From Thermothelomyces thermophilus ATCC 42464 (taxonomy: Eukaryota > Ascomycota > Sordariomycetes > Sordariales > Chaetomiaceae): a stretch of 64,000 nt of DNA. Under the pieces are notes generated by a model. That model worked only from the letters and a program-made list of their open reading frames with translations. It had not been told where the DNA came from and searched no databases. Positions 34,963 through 45,808 of this stretch are shown one piece after another. Position numbers and translations under genes: made by a program. Position 1 is the first letter of the stretch. Each line of letters opens with the position of its first letter. Location: contig NC_016473.1 of NCBI RefSeq assembly GCF_000226095.1, forward strand, positions 4,898,001-4,962,000, written 5' to 3'.

Positions 34963-36095
34963 ATGAACGGCATCAATGGCGGCAACATGCCAGGGGGCAT
35001 GGTCCCCTTTCCCGCCCCGGCCGGCCACCAGGCCGAACTCAACTACATCTACGGTATGGTTGAGGAACTGAGTCGCCAGCTGGCCGAGAACCAGCGCACT
35101 CTCGAGGAAGTCGTCGCCAGCGTCGGCCGCGTGCGCAACCGCGCGAGGGCACACTCGCTGAGCAACGAGGAGCTGGTTAACTCAGCAAGTGACGAAGTCA
35201 AGGGCAAGTCACAAACACGTCTGCATCCCTTTTTCTTTCCCTTATTTGTACTTTTTCATTTTCCCCCCCTCTCTCTCTCTCCCTCTCTCCCTCTCTCTCT
35301 TTCCCTCTCTTTCTCCATCGCTGCCTGAGTCAACACGAACACGCAGCGTACTAACGAGTGGACGCCGTGTTGTGAGGAGCAACAACAACAGCCCAGGAAG
35401 CCAACCTCGACACGCTCATCTCGATCCTCTCGGAAGCCCTCGAGAAGGCCAAGTTCTCGCGCGACGCCAACGCGGCCCTCCTCAACCAGTACGCCTCGGC
35501 GCTCTCGACCATGCTCAAGCAGTTCCACGAATACAAGGCCAGGCACGTCGCCGACGTGGCCGCCTGGCACCGCAGCTACCGGGCGCAGCTGGCCGAGGCG
35601 CGGGCCGAGAACTGCCGGCTGCGCGAGCAGATCTGGGAGATGCAGGCGCGCGCCGGCCGCGCCAACGAGGCGCTGCGCCGGTTCCGCGGCCGCTACGACG
35701 ACGACGCCGCCCGCTGGGACCGCCGCGTCGACGCCAAGGCCGTCCGCCAGGAGCTGCGCTTCTGGAAGCGCATGGCCATGCCCCACCTGCCCGACGACGA
35801 CCCCTACTGGAGCGACGACGACGACCTGGTCGACGTGGCCGAGAAGAGGCGCCAGGAGGAGATGAACCGGCTGGTCGCCGAGCAGCAGCTCGCCGCCGCC
35901 GCCGCCGCCGAGCTGGGCGATATCGTCGGCGGCGGACCCGAGGACGCCGAGGTGCCCCCCGAGGTGCCCTCCGCACCCGGCGCGAGCATGGGCGGTGTGC
36001 CCATGCAGAGGGAGGAATCGGGTTCTGTGATGCTTCCGATCCCGCCGCCGAGGCCGTCCAGCGTCGCAAGCAGTACAGGATCGTCAGGGCAGTGA
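34963..36095 (+). CDS. Conserved coiled-coil protein, function unknown
   Basis: Model: 34963-35203 joined to 35392-36095, 314 aa, phase 1. I do not recognise a named family. The chain opens with a Gly/Pro stretch, then a helical region (ELNYIYGMVEELSRQLAENQ), and after the splice a long heptad-rich helix (EANLDTLISILSEALEKAKF, QLAEARAENCRLREQIWEMQ), so a dimeric coiled coil is likely. PYWSDDDDLVDVAEKRRQEE follows, then a Pro/Ser-rich tail. The intron uses a GC donor, AAGG/GCAAGT at 35204, with a TACTAAC branch site at 35348-35354 and acceptor ACAG at 35388-35391. A GT donor a little upstream would also keep the frame but matches consensus poorly. It is convergent with the Mhp1-like gene. Confidence 0.75.
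35204..35391 (+). other. GC-AG intron
   Basis: 188 nt, donor GCAAGT, a strong CT-rich tract (about 35265-35323) and TACTAAC branch motif. The junction AAG-G/CC-CAG-GAA keeps the reading frame. Confidence 0.6.
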
Positions 36096-36853
36096 CGGTC
36101 AAGAGAATTTTTTAATTTTTTTTTTTTTTTTTTGCTTTCTTCTTGACCTCTTCTCGCTTCTCGATTTGTTTGCGCCTGCAGAACGGGGAGTTTCTCTTTG
36201 TGGGTATGTAGGGTATATCTATGGTGCATAGTATTGGAGTATTGGGTGGCTATGGGCGGAGGATACGGCGTTGGAGTGCACAGTTTGCTGAACCTTTCGC
36301 ATGATATCCGGATACGTATAATGAGACAGCTTCGGTCTGCAGAAACCGAGATATGGGCAACGACATTTCTGCACTCCTTGTGATTGATGTAGTGGATGGC
36401 TTTTTTTTGTCTCTTTCCTCTTCACATATATAGGTGTTGTGATACACCAATCCCAAGAGCGTCCAGGTCTGAGATGAAGGGTAGCGAGTATTATTTCTGA
36501 TACTCGAACAACATGAAGCAGTACAGTACCAGAAGTGTGCCGTTTGTCTCGTACAGCTCCTCGAGCAGGAGTAAACACTCATTTCGATCATCGCTTGTGT
36601 GCTCCACAAGACTATCTTGCTTACTCTCAACGTTTCGACATCCTACCCGAAGTACATGCTGTAAGAAGTCAGGTTGCCTATCTCCAACACACGAGATTTC
36701 TGGCAGGTATACATTTTACGACCAGTCCATTTCCGGACAGATTGATTAAATTATGCACAGTCCTCTTCTCCCCCCCTTTTTCATCCCTTCTTTCTTTACA
36801 CTCAATCGTGTTAAATCAATCAATGGTACATCCCGCCCCTGGTACATACTTGG
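36096..36853. other. Convergent 3' spacer
   Basis: 758 bp with a T-run at about 36110-36134 immediately after the coiled-coil stop, as expected for a 3' end. No gene seen. Confidence 0.55.
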
Positions 36854-39800
36854 TCAATCCTCCACCGCCGTCTCGGCAGCATCAGCGGCAGCAGCAGCAG
36901 CAGCAGCAGAAGCAACAGCACTCCCATCACTGTCACCACCTCCCTCGCTCTCCCCTTCAACCTTGACATTAGCCCGAGCCATCTCCTGGCTCTCCACAAA
37001 CCGGTCCCAATGGGCCGGGTCGGCCTCCCGCAGGCGGGTTAGTATCTCCTCTCTCCTCTCCTTGAACACCGCCACCACGCCCTTCTCTCTGACCTCGGCC
37101 TTGAGCGCCTCGTCGCCTCCCAGCTCCTCCTCCAGCAGCTCGTGCAGGAGCCGCGCATGGTTGGGGTCGGCGCCCACCATCTCAACGCCCGACGCCAGCA
37201 GGGCGTAGTGTTCGGACCGCGAAAGGCCCGGATCGTCCGGGGAGGCAACGGCGGTGCGGAACTTGTGCCCAGCCCGGAGGATACGGCCTTCTTCGTGCGC
37301 CAGGGCTTTTGAGTTAAGAGAGAGGGTCGAGTTGGAGCGAGAAAGGCAGGGGCTTCTGATAGCGGTGGGTGGCTCCTCCTCGTCCGAGGCGGCGCCGGCC
37401 GTGGCTGTAGCTGGGGTAGCGCTCCTGCTGGGGCTTTCTGCGTCAGACAGCGGACTCGGCTTGTCTTCGGCATCCTCGTCTTCCCTGTCCGGTATGTCAA
37501 TTGCGCTGTCGATTGAGTTGGACAAGCGCGTGTCGGGGAATTCGTCTTCAAAGCGCTTGATTATGCCGTTTAGAGTATTGGACAGGAACATGAGGCGATC
37601 TGTGACCAGGTTAGCGGTGACACCGTCTCCAGGCTTGGCTCAATGTAAAAAGAACATACGATAGGTGTGGCTGTCATTGGCATTGGCCCGGGCCTTGTCA
37701 ATGGCGGGCTGCAGCCGGAGCCTGATCTTCCTAGCACTCAGCAACAGGTGCTTGGAAGCCTCCTTGGCCTTCCCACCGCTGGGCACAGCCCGCCCAGGTT
37801 GGACCACACCGTTCTCGGCGTCCTGAATGAACTCGCCCGATTGCCGCCGCGATTCATCCCCGCGGTTCTTCAGGCAGCATGCCAGCGCTCTGACGACGCC
37901 TGTGCCCCCAATCACGTAATCTTCGTCCGGCGCGGCATCCACATCGGCGTCCATGTCCGTCGACGCCATCACGTCGTGCCCGACCAGCCGTTGCAGAACG
38001 TCTGGGTACTCGGGATCGGGCTTGGCGAGCATCTCCGCTTGCGCCTCGGCTGCCGTCGCGGTCGCTACCTCCATGTTGCGCAGGCAGTACGCCACGACCT
38101 GCTTCGCCATGGCCTTGACAAGGTCGCTCGACTGCTCGCTGGGCACCTCAATGTCAATAGACACCAAGCTTGTAGAGACTCGAGCAGCCGCCAGAAGCGA
38201 CGCAAAGAGCGCGCAAGCCTCCTCCTGCTTCTCTTCCGACGTGGCATTCTTCGCGAGCTCAACCAGCTGCGGATTCTCCACGAAGCTGATGTGGGCAAGG
38301 CCGGCGACCTCGGGAACGATCTCGGTAATGGCAATGACCTGTTCGGGTGTCATGGCGCAGTCTGCGAGGTGGATGCGTTTCAGACATTGCATCTTGGGCA
38401 GATACCTATGAAGCCGAGTCAGCCCAAGTAGCAGTACAAAGGAATATCGAGCGACATGAACCTACCTTCGCAGCACACCCACCGCGCTCGGATCTGAGTC
38501 GAACAGTTCGTGGTTATGCGACAGATCGATGAACCGAAGGTGCTTCAACCTTACCAGAGCCGGTAGCAACTTGCACAGCGAGGGCGGCGCCAGGTTGCAG
38601 TCAGCCAGGCTCAGCGCCCAAAGAGGACAGTTCTCTGCCGCAAGGGCATCAGCCAGGGTCTCGAGTCCGTCCCTCAGATCGTTCCCGCCCAAGTCGAGGC
38701 CCTCGCAGAGCCCAGTCTTGAGGAATCTCGCAACATGCTCGAGACCAGAGGCATCGATATCATTATTGGCGAGACCAAGCCGTTTGACGCCACAACGGAT
38801 AAGGCCATCGATGATCACCCCTAACTGCTCGGCTCTGATGCCTGTCTGGCCGAGACCGAGCAGATTGAGCGTCGAGCCCCCGAGCCGCTCCCCCAGCGAC
38901 TTCGACAGCAGATGGCACAGGTCTTGCGGCTGTCCCGGTGTTGGCGTCGCACTGCCATTCACTGCCCCGGATGCCGGGGATGATTGGTGTGGGAACTGTA
39001 TTCCCGATAGGTCCAGGCTCTTCAGCGTCCGGCAGAGGTAGATGAACAAGCAAATATGCTTCCACCCCTCCAGGCCAATCTTGTTGTTCTTGAGGACGAG
39101 CCGTTCCACCATCCCGCCCTGCTCAGTCAGGCCATCCAGACCTCCAAGCGGTCTCCGCCGCCTTCCTCTAGGTTTCTTCGCCGCGAGGAGACCGGCGAGA
39201 ATCACGCGGAGCCCCTCGTCAGTCAGGCCGCAGTTCTCGAGGATTACCTCCCGTACAGGTACGACGGCGAGATAATCGCCCAACGTAATGAGATCAGTCA
39301 ACTGCATCCAGTAGCCGGTGAGGTCAAGTTTCTCCACCACGCCGGGCTCGGTCGAGCAATTGGCTGGATCCATGAGCTGTTCTGTAATCTTCTTGAGGAT
39401 GGGCGTCTCCCTGAGCTGGCAACACCGGCGATATATCCTGACCGGATTGGTGGTGGGCAAGCTCTGCGTCTTGGGTGTGCCGGGCCGGGCCGTTGTGCCA
39501 CTCGAGGATGAGTCGCTGTCGTAATGGAGTTCCTTGGGGATCGTGCCATTGTCTTCGGCTTGTCTCCGCCTCTGCTCCTTTCTGGCTTTCCGCTCCTCCT
39601 CGCTCTTCTTCTTCTTCTCCTTCTTCTTATCAGATGGCATGGGCTTTCCGGGCGCGCCGTCTGCAGCCGGCTTTGGCGGACTGCCGGGCTCGATACCTTC
39701 TTTTAGCGGCTCCCTTGGAACTTCTTCGCCCGTGGCTTTGATCTCGCCTCCCGCCTCTTTCTGGGTCTCGACCGCTTTGGGGTGCTTCAGCGCCTCGCCC

Positions 39801-40695
39801 TCAGCCCTTTCCTTCATCTTCTTTTTCTGCTCCTTGTTCGCCTTGCTCCCTTTCCTAGCATCCGCTTCGTCCGCGTACTTGGGCATAGGAGCGATTTCCA
39901 CATCGACGCAGAAAGAGACTCTCCGGAGCTTGGACTGGTTCAACCCGCTGATGCTGCAGCGCTCCCGGTAGCGATCGACGTTCAGCACGCGCCTCTCCAC
40001 CAATCCGTGATTGTGAGCCTTGAAGTTCGGGCTGAAAGTGCCGCTGGACGATGACAACCGCCGAAGCACATGGAACAGACCAGTCTGTGACGACTTTGGG
40101 GGGGCCGGGGTGTAGGGGCCTTCGCCCTCTGGTATTGAAGCATGCTGGAGGACGGCGTTTTTCGCCGGAGAGGCCCTGGGAACCGACAACTCGGCGGGTT
40201 TTGGCGACGCCGTGTTTGCTTGCGGAGGACTCTGATGGGCAGTTCCGCCTCCTGACGTGAACTTAGACGAGATATTGGAGAACCACGAGTTTCGCCGCTG
40301 GGGCGGGGGTGTAAGCGGGGTTCGCTTTTCGTCCGAGGTGCCCCGCGACGAGTTCGATCGAGTGAGCGTGGGCGGCTTCGCTGGTTCTACAGGTTTGTCA
40401 TTGTCGACTGCGCGCGTCGTGGGAGAAGAGTCGGGGGCGGGGCTCGGTGCTGGAGAGTCGTGGGCTGAGTTCGAGAGCGATCTTCGACGCGATGTTGCGT
40501 TCCTCGCAGCCTTGTCTAGAAGTTTACAACCTGAATCAGCCAAGCACTTACAAAGCGCCAGGGGTCCTGCACTGCCGTCTCCTGTCCCATGCCAAGCGCA
40601 AGAGCTTCTGCAGAGGGTGGCTCGAAGTTGGCTCGCAAACCTTTTGGATTTCCGTGGGTCATCCAGCTAACATCCAGGCTTTGAGCGTCCTCCAT
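36854..40695 (-). CDS. Leucine-rich-repeat protein resembling fungal Mhp1 cell-wall biogenesis proteins
   Basis: Model (complement): 40695-40641, 40530-38466, 38405-37660, 37599-36854; 1203 aa, phases 1, 2 and 1 close exactly. The first exon gives MEDAQSLDVSWMTHGNPK, a plausible conserved N-terminus. The long second exon has a Ser/Pro/Lys-rich low-complexity half (with KKKKSEEERKARKEQRRRQ) and then a ribonuclease-inhibitor-type LRR array: VEKLDLTGYWMQLTDLITLG, VREVILENCGLTDEGLRVIL, VKRLGLANNDIDASGLEHVA, LCEGLDLGGNDLRDGLETLA, LKHLRFIDLSHNHELF. The third exon continues the array (LKRIHLADCAMTPEQVIAIT). The C-terminus is acidic with an Ala tract. Proteins of this layout are annotated as Mhp1-like in filamentous fungi; the exact role is unproven. 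Expected location: cytosol or cortex. Confidence 0.78.
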
Positions 40696-42817
40696 CTTGC
40701 CCTTGCCGCTCTACAGATCGCTGACGGGAGAGGGTTTATGGGTGAAAATATCACCACAAATAAAGCCGTCGAGCTCAGTGGTTCGGTTTGTTCGAGCCAC
40801 CCGCAAATCTGCGGTTGATCGCGCGATGCGGCGGGACGCTTGAGATCGGCCAAGAATAGGGAGAGCCAAGCCCACGAGTATTCGATCCGGGCGCTCTCTG
40901 CCGTCCGCTGGCGCGAAGGCTAAAGCGAGGTACGAACGGTGTGCTCTTCGTAAACGGAGCTCTGTCACTGGGGCCAGACGCTGGAACTGTAGACATCCAT
41001 GGCCTCGGTCAAGCTGAACTCAATGGACGTTTGCTCGGTGTCCTGGTTTCGGCGGGCGATAGGTAGGGGATATCAATCGAGGACGACGGGCAGATTCCTC
41101 GCGTGACTCTTGCAGTCGTTTGGATGCACAGTGTGCTGGTGTGTGCCGTGAACTGGCTTTTGTATACTTGGGCGCCTTCCTGGTCTGGTTCGTCTAACGG
41201 AGCGGCTGAAGGGAAGGCCTAGTCGCCGCGGTCGGATAACGTAAGATAGATATTGGACCTTTGGCGACCTGAGGCAGGAAGGTGGTCACGCAGCGGTAGC
41301 GTAGTTTTGGCAGGGTAGCTGCTGCTTCGCGGGGAAATGGAGGTCTGTGGCAAACTTCAAGAGGGCCAAGGTCTGGACCCCAACCGCGTTATGAATAGTG
41401 CGTCGCAGCGAGAGGTATTAAAAAAGTAATAATACATCATCTCGGAACGGCTCCAGCGGACTTGGCCAAAAAGCGATTATCTCATGGCTCCAACTTGGCG
41501 ATTAGAGTCCGGAGATTCAAGGGTCTCAAAGCGCGACGCCCGCGAACCGGCGGCGGCTGAAAGTGGGCACTTCTTTACCCACTGCTTGGTAGCTCTCTTG
41601 TATGTATGTATGTACGGACGTAACCCGTAAGTAATCCATATGGACTGCGGCCTCCCTTAACCCCCCGAAACTACAGAGCACAGAGACACTCATGGCGGGG
41701 AAGACGTCCTAACTGTGTCCTCCGAGCATCCAAATGGCACACGGCGTTTCTTACCTGTCTGTGTATGTGTATGGACTTACACAAGATCAAGGGTGCCCGG
41801 GCTCTGTACGAATACATACAAACACACATAATCCGTACAGCTAACTAAGTAGGACATTGCGGAGCCGTTCAGCGGCGACCCTCGCCCCACCTAGGTGGAG
41901 AAGAAATTTCGAAGCATTACGGAGTACGGAGTAGAACGCACCATACTAGGCCGACACCAAAGACACATAGCACAAGAGGATCTGCATAGCTACTAAATTG
42001 TGCAACTACCAGGCATCTACCCTTCCAATAAGTGATGGTAACCTGGAACTGCTTGTGCGAGAGAAAGGGTGGCGCGGAGGTGGGAGTGGAAGCACAGGGG
42101 ATTGAGGGTTTCGGGCTCAGTCGGCTCGGTCACCTGGCAGCAATTCCACATTTCGGGAGGTCGGAGCCTGGCAAGTGGAAGGGCTTCACCTTCCAGACAT
42201 AGAGCCGTGGCAAAAGCGCTGTTTGCCGAAGGCAATTTCCGTTCTCTGAATGCAGTCACTTACACAGTAGGTTGTCCTCGTCGTGCTGATCTACTATAGC
42301 AGCGCTTCCAGGTTCTCTGTGTCCGCATGACCTCATTCATCACTGGTCGATAACAAAAGATGTTGCCCCTAACCAACTAACAACCGAGATTTGACAAGAT
42401 AGTTTCAGACGACCCATACGCTACGTTGCATACACCGTAGGCCACCAACAAAGCCGACGAGTTTGCACCATTCTATCTCGCAACCCGCAGGCGAATGAAG
42501 CCAGCCAGCTTCAATTATTACAAGCGACCGGCCGAACCCACGTCCATAAAGAACGACGTCGAAATAAGTGCTGAGCAGACGGTAGCACGTAACAGATCAC
42601 CGGCTCATAGCGGCGCTCTACGCGTCATGCCTCTCCCGAGACCACCATGCAAATTGGAGGGGAACAGATTGACTGGGCATGCTCTGGAGTTGATTGGCAT
42701 TTTCTTTTGGTGAACCGTGGTCATTTACCCCCATGTACCCGCGCCCAATGCGTGAACTCCTAAAGAACAAGCAGTCATGAGCCCAGACGATGCAACCAAT
42801 CCCTAGCAAACAACCAT
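40696..42817. other. 2.1 kb spacer between the LRR gene and RPL5
   Basis: No supported gene. Upstream frames near 40700-41000 on the minus strand probably belong to the LRR gene leader. TACGGA/TCCGTA-family motifs occur at about 41610, 41830-41840 and 41919-41934 (two adjacent TACGGAGTA units). The last few hundred bases are the RPL5 3' region. Confidence 0.5.
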
Positions 42818-43926
42818 CTACTCCTCCCGAAGCTCGGCAATGCGAGCCTGGACGCGAGCCTTGCGCTCGGCGTTGGTGAGCTTCTTCTGCTTGTACTTGA
42901 GCGACTCCTGCTTCCACTCCTCCTTGCTCTTCTTGGGCGCGTCGCTCTCGTACTTCTTGAAGGGGTCCGCGCGGATGGCGGCGTGGGCCTCGCTGTAGAG
43001 CTCCTCCAGCGAGTCTGGCTCGATCTCGTCCTCGATGTACTTGACGAACTGGCTCTTGTAGCGCTCCTCGTCGTCGTCGGCGAGCGTCTCCATGTACTCG
43101 GCGACGTGGCCGCCGAAGATGTACTTCTTGAGGATCTCGGGGTCGAGCTCCTCGGTCTCAATGTCGTAACCGGGGAAGCGGTTCTCCGAGTGAGGGATAA
43201 AGATGCCGCCGTCCGAAGCGCCCTTCATGACGCCGAAGACACGGGCACCGGTCGAGGTGCGGGCAAGACCAACATCGAGGATGGCCTTGAAGGGGCGGCG
43301 CTCACCGTCGTCCGTCTCAGCGGCCTCGGTGAGGGTGTACTCTCCATTGGGCTCCTCAACGCCGGTGAAGGTCTTGTCCAGGCCGAGCTTGGTGAGGACA
43401 CGGCGCGCGAGGAGCAGGCCGGTGGCGTAACCAGCAGCCCAGTTGGTCAGACCGTGGTGGATGCCATAGGCGCGGAGCTCGTGCGAGTAGGCGGCGGCGA
43501 AGACCTTGTCGCCGTTGATCTCAGACGTGACGATCTGGGTGATGATGTCGCGGTTGGTGAAGCGGACAACCAGGCGGTACTTGGGCGCGCCGTACTTGTT
43601 CTTGGCCTGGGTGATCAGGCGCTTGCGGGCATAGTAGTCGGTCTTTCCCTGCCTCCTGCGCTTGTACTTGGTCTGGAAGCGGCTGCGGACAGTCAGTAAA
43701 CGGGCCCTGTTTTCTTTATTTTCTCTTGGGCACGGCATGGAGGAGGAGCCAACTCACCTGTAGTACGCGCTGTTCTTGACCAGCTTGTGGAAGGCCTGGT
43801 TGTCGCAATTCCCCGAGTCAGCAATTTGCGCTTCAGAAATTCTCCCCCGTCCGAAGCATCTTGCATTGACTCTCCAACATCATCGGGGTACAATCGCCGG
43901 AAGCGGCCTGCGTCTTAACTCACCAT
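42818..43926 (-). CDS. RPL5: 60S ribosomal protein L5 (uL18)
   Basis: Model (complement): 43926-43924, 43795-43758, 43682-42818; 301 aa, as usual for the family. It binds 5S rRNA with L11 and sits in the central protuberance of the large subunit. Splicing yields MAFHKLVKNSAYYSRFQTKY, then KRRRQGKTDYYARKRL, YRLVVRFTNRDIITQIV, AYGIHHGLTNWAAGYATG, GARVFGVMKGASDGG and FGGHVAEYMETLADDDEERY, all diagnostic. Exon 1 codes only the start methionine (ATG directly followed by GTGAGT), a layout seen in other fungal ribosomal protein genes. The lysine-rich C-terminus ends RIAELREE. It diverges from the HAD hydrolase gene, 401 bp apart. Confidence 0.96.
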
Positions 43927-44327
43927 TTTGACTGCTTGTTGGTGGGCGATGCGTTCTCTGGCAGGTCGACACACGGGTTGCAAGATCGAGAACGAAATTC
44001 GCGACAGCAATATTTCGTGCGCCAAATTTCACCCCACAGCCCTAAGTTGGGATTTGGGGTGGGGGACGAAAGGCGGTCAGTGCCAGGGTTGGCGACGAGT
44101 GGGTCCCCTCTCATTCATTCCTCTTGCCGGGTCGACCACCCCTCCTAAAACCAAAGGCGGGAGCCGAGCCGAGGTTCTCGTTCCCCACCCACCGGCGCGC
44201 TACAACTTCCGGGGCCGGTATCTTTAACACGGGCGGGACTCCGGTCGGAGTTAACAGTTTCTCGCAGCAATGACTTACCTGGTCGTTATCTCCCAGTCTT
44301 GCGTTCGCGGAGTCACATAGCGGGGCG
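43927..44327. promoter_or_regulatory. Divergent promoter RPL5/HAD hydrolase
   Basis: 401 bp between the two start codons. No gene. It must drive a strongly expressed ribosomal gene on one side; no motif is assigned. Confidence 0.5.
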
Positions 44328-45306
44328 ATGCTCTCTGAGTCAGAGTTTCCCGTCGAAGTCATTCTCGAGGCGATCGACAACATGGTACAGCCCAAGGAGA
44401 TCCGGCCGAAGGTCATCCTCTTTGACATCGGCGGTGTCTGTGTGAGTACCCAGCTATCGGATCCACATGGTTTCCTTTCTCATCCATTCTCGCGGCTTGC
44501 AGGTTGTCTCGCCTTTCCAGTCGATCCTCGACTACGAGCTCAGCCTGGGCATCCCTCCGGGTTGGATCAACTACTCCATCTCGCGCACTGCACCGTCGGG
44601 CTTCTGGCACCGGCTCGAGACGGGCAGCATCCCCATGGACGCCGCCTTCTTTGAGGGGTTCAACCGCGACCTGCACGACCAGGCCCGGTGGGAGACCTTC
44701 TACCGCGCCCAGCAGGCCCGCAACCCGTCCCTGCCCAAGGAGATCCCACCCCTCCCCAAGATCGACGGCGAGTGGCTCTTTTTCGACATGATGGCGGCAG
44801 CGCGCTCCCCGGACCCCTGGATGTACCCAGCCCTCAAGGCCCTCAAGGCCAGTGGCAAGTACATCGTGGCCGCGCTCAGCAACACCGTCATTTTCCCGCC
44901 GGAGCACGAGTACTCGCGGGTCGACTTCTTCGACGACCCCATCCGCAGCCAATTTGACGTCTTTGTGTCATCAGCGCATGTGGGCATGAGGAAGCCGGAC
45001 CCGCGGATCTACCAGCTCACTCTGCAGAGGGTGAACGAGTTTGCCAAGGCCAATGCCGACACGGAGAGGGGGCGGGCCTTGGGCTGGTCGGAAGGGGTGA
45101 AGGCGGAGGAGATTGTGTTTCTGGATGACATTGGGGAGAACCTCAAAGCGGCCAAGGCTGCCGGGTTTAGAACCATCAAAGTACCGCTCGGGCGGGCGTA
45201 CGAGGCGGTGGAAGAGCTAGAGAAGGTGACAGGATTGGTTCTGGCGGGTGACCACCCCAAGGTGCCTATCAAGCCTAACTACAAAGGGAGCAAGGCGAAG
45301 ATTTGA
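44328..45306 (+). CDS. HAD-superfamily hydrolase
   Basis: Model: 44328-44441 joined to 44503-45306, phase 0, 305 aa; a start at 44382 (MVQPKEIRPK) would give 287 aa. All four HAD motifs are visible: motif I ILFDIGGVC with nucleophile Asp33 (the second Asp is Gly, as in many FDLGGV-type members), motif II AALSNT, motif III Lys in GMRKPDPRIY, and motif IV FLDDIGENLKAAKAAG. The cap insert follows motif I, so it is subfamily IA, related to the N-terminal phosphatase domain of soluble epoxide hydrolases and ACAD10-like proteins. The likely activity is phosphatase or dehalogenase on a small molecule; the substrate is unknown. It shares a promoter region with RPL5 and is convergent with MCM2. Confidence 0.85.
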
Positions 45307-45808
45307 AATCTACTCTGTACCCAAGCCCTCAAAGAAATATACACCTGAACCCCGATTCATGAGTTGCATGTTGCATTGCTCGCCATTGCCGGTCCTCTCG
45401 CCCACTAGAACCCTTGAACAAGCTCCACCGGAACATAGCTACACCTACCTGAGAACAGAGTTGGGCAAATCCACGATTCATTTACTCTTTATGGGGTCTA
45501 TGCCAATCTTGAATGAGATGGGACATTGGTTACCACGCACCTCCCAGATGGCTCTAAGCAACAGTGAGGCATATAAGTTTTGTTTTGACATGGTCATAGA
45601 CAGGTGAAAAGACACACAGCATCATCATCATGTTCATAGCCCTCCTTTCCCATCTCTCCTACCTAGGAGGAACATTATCAAGACCTCGTAAGCCAAGCAC
45701 AAGATAAACCCTTCTCAGTAACGCCTCAAACGGCCACAGAAAGCCGGCTCGCGACACAACAACAGAGAGAGAGAGAAAGAAAAGGGAAAAAGAACAAAGA
45801 TAATTCAA
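45307..45808. other. Convergent 3' spacer
   Basis: 502 bp between the HAD gene and MCM2. A short GA-rich tract lies at about 45764-45800. Nothing else recognised. Confidence 0.55.
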
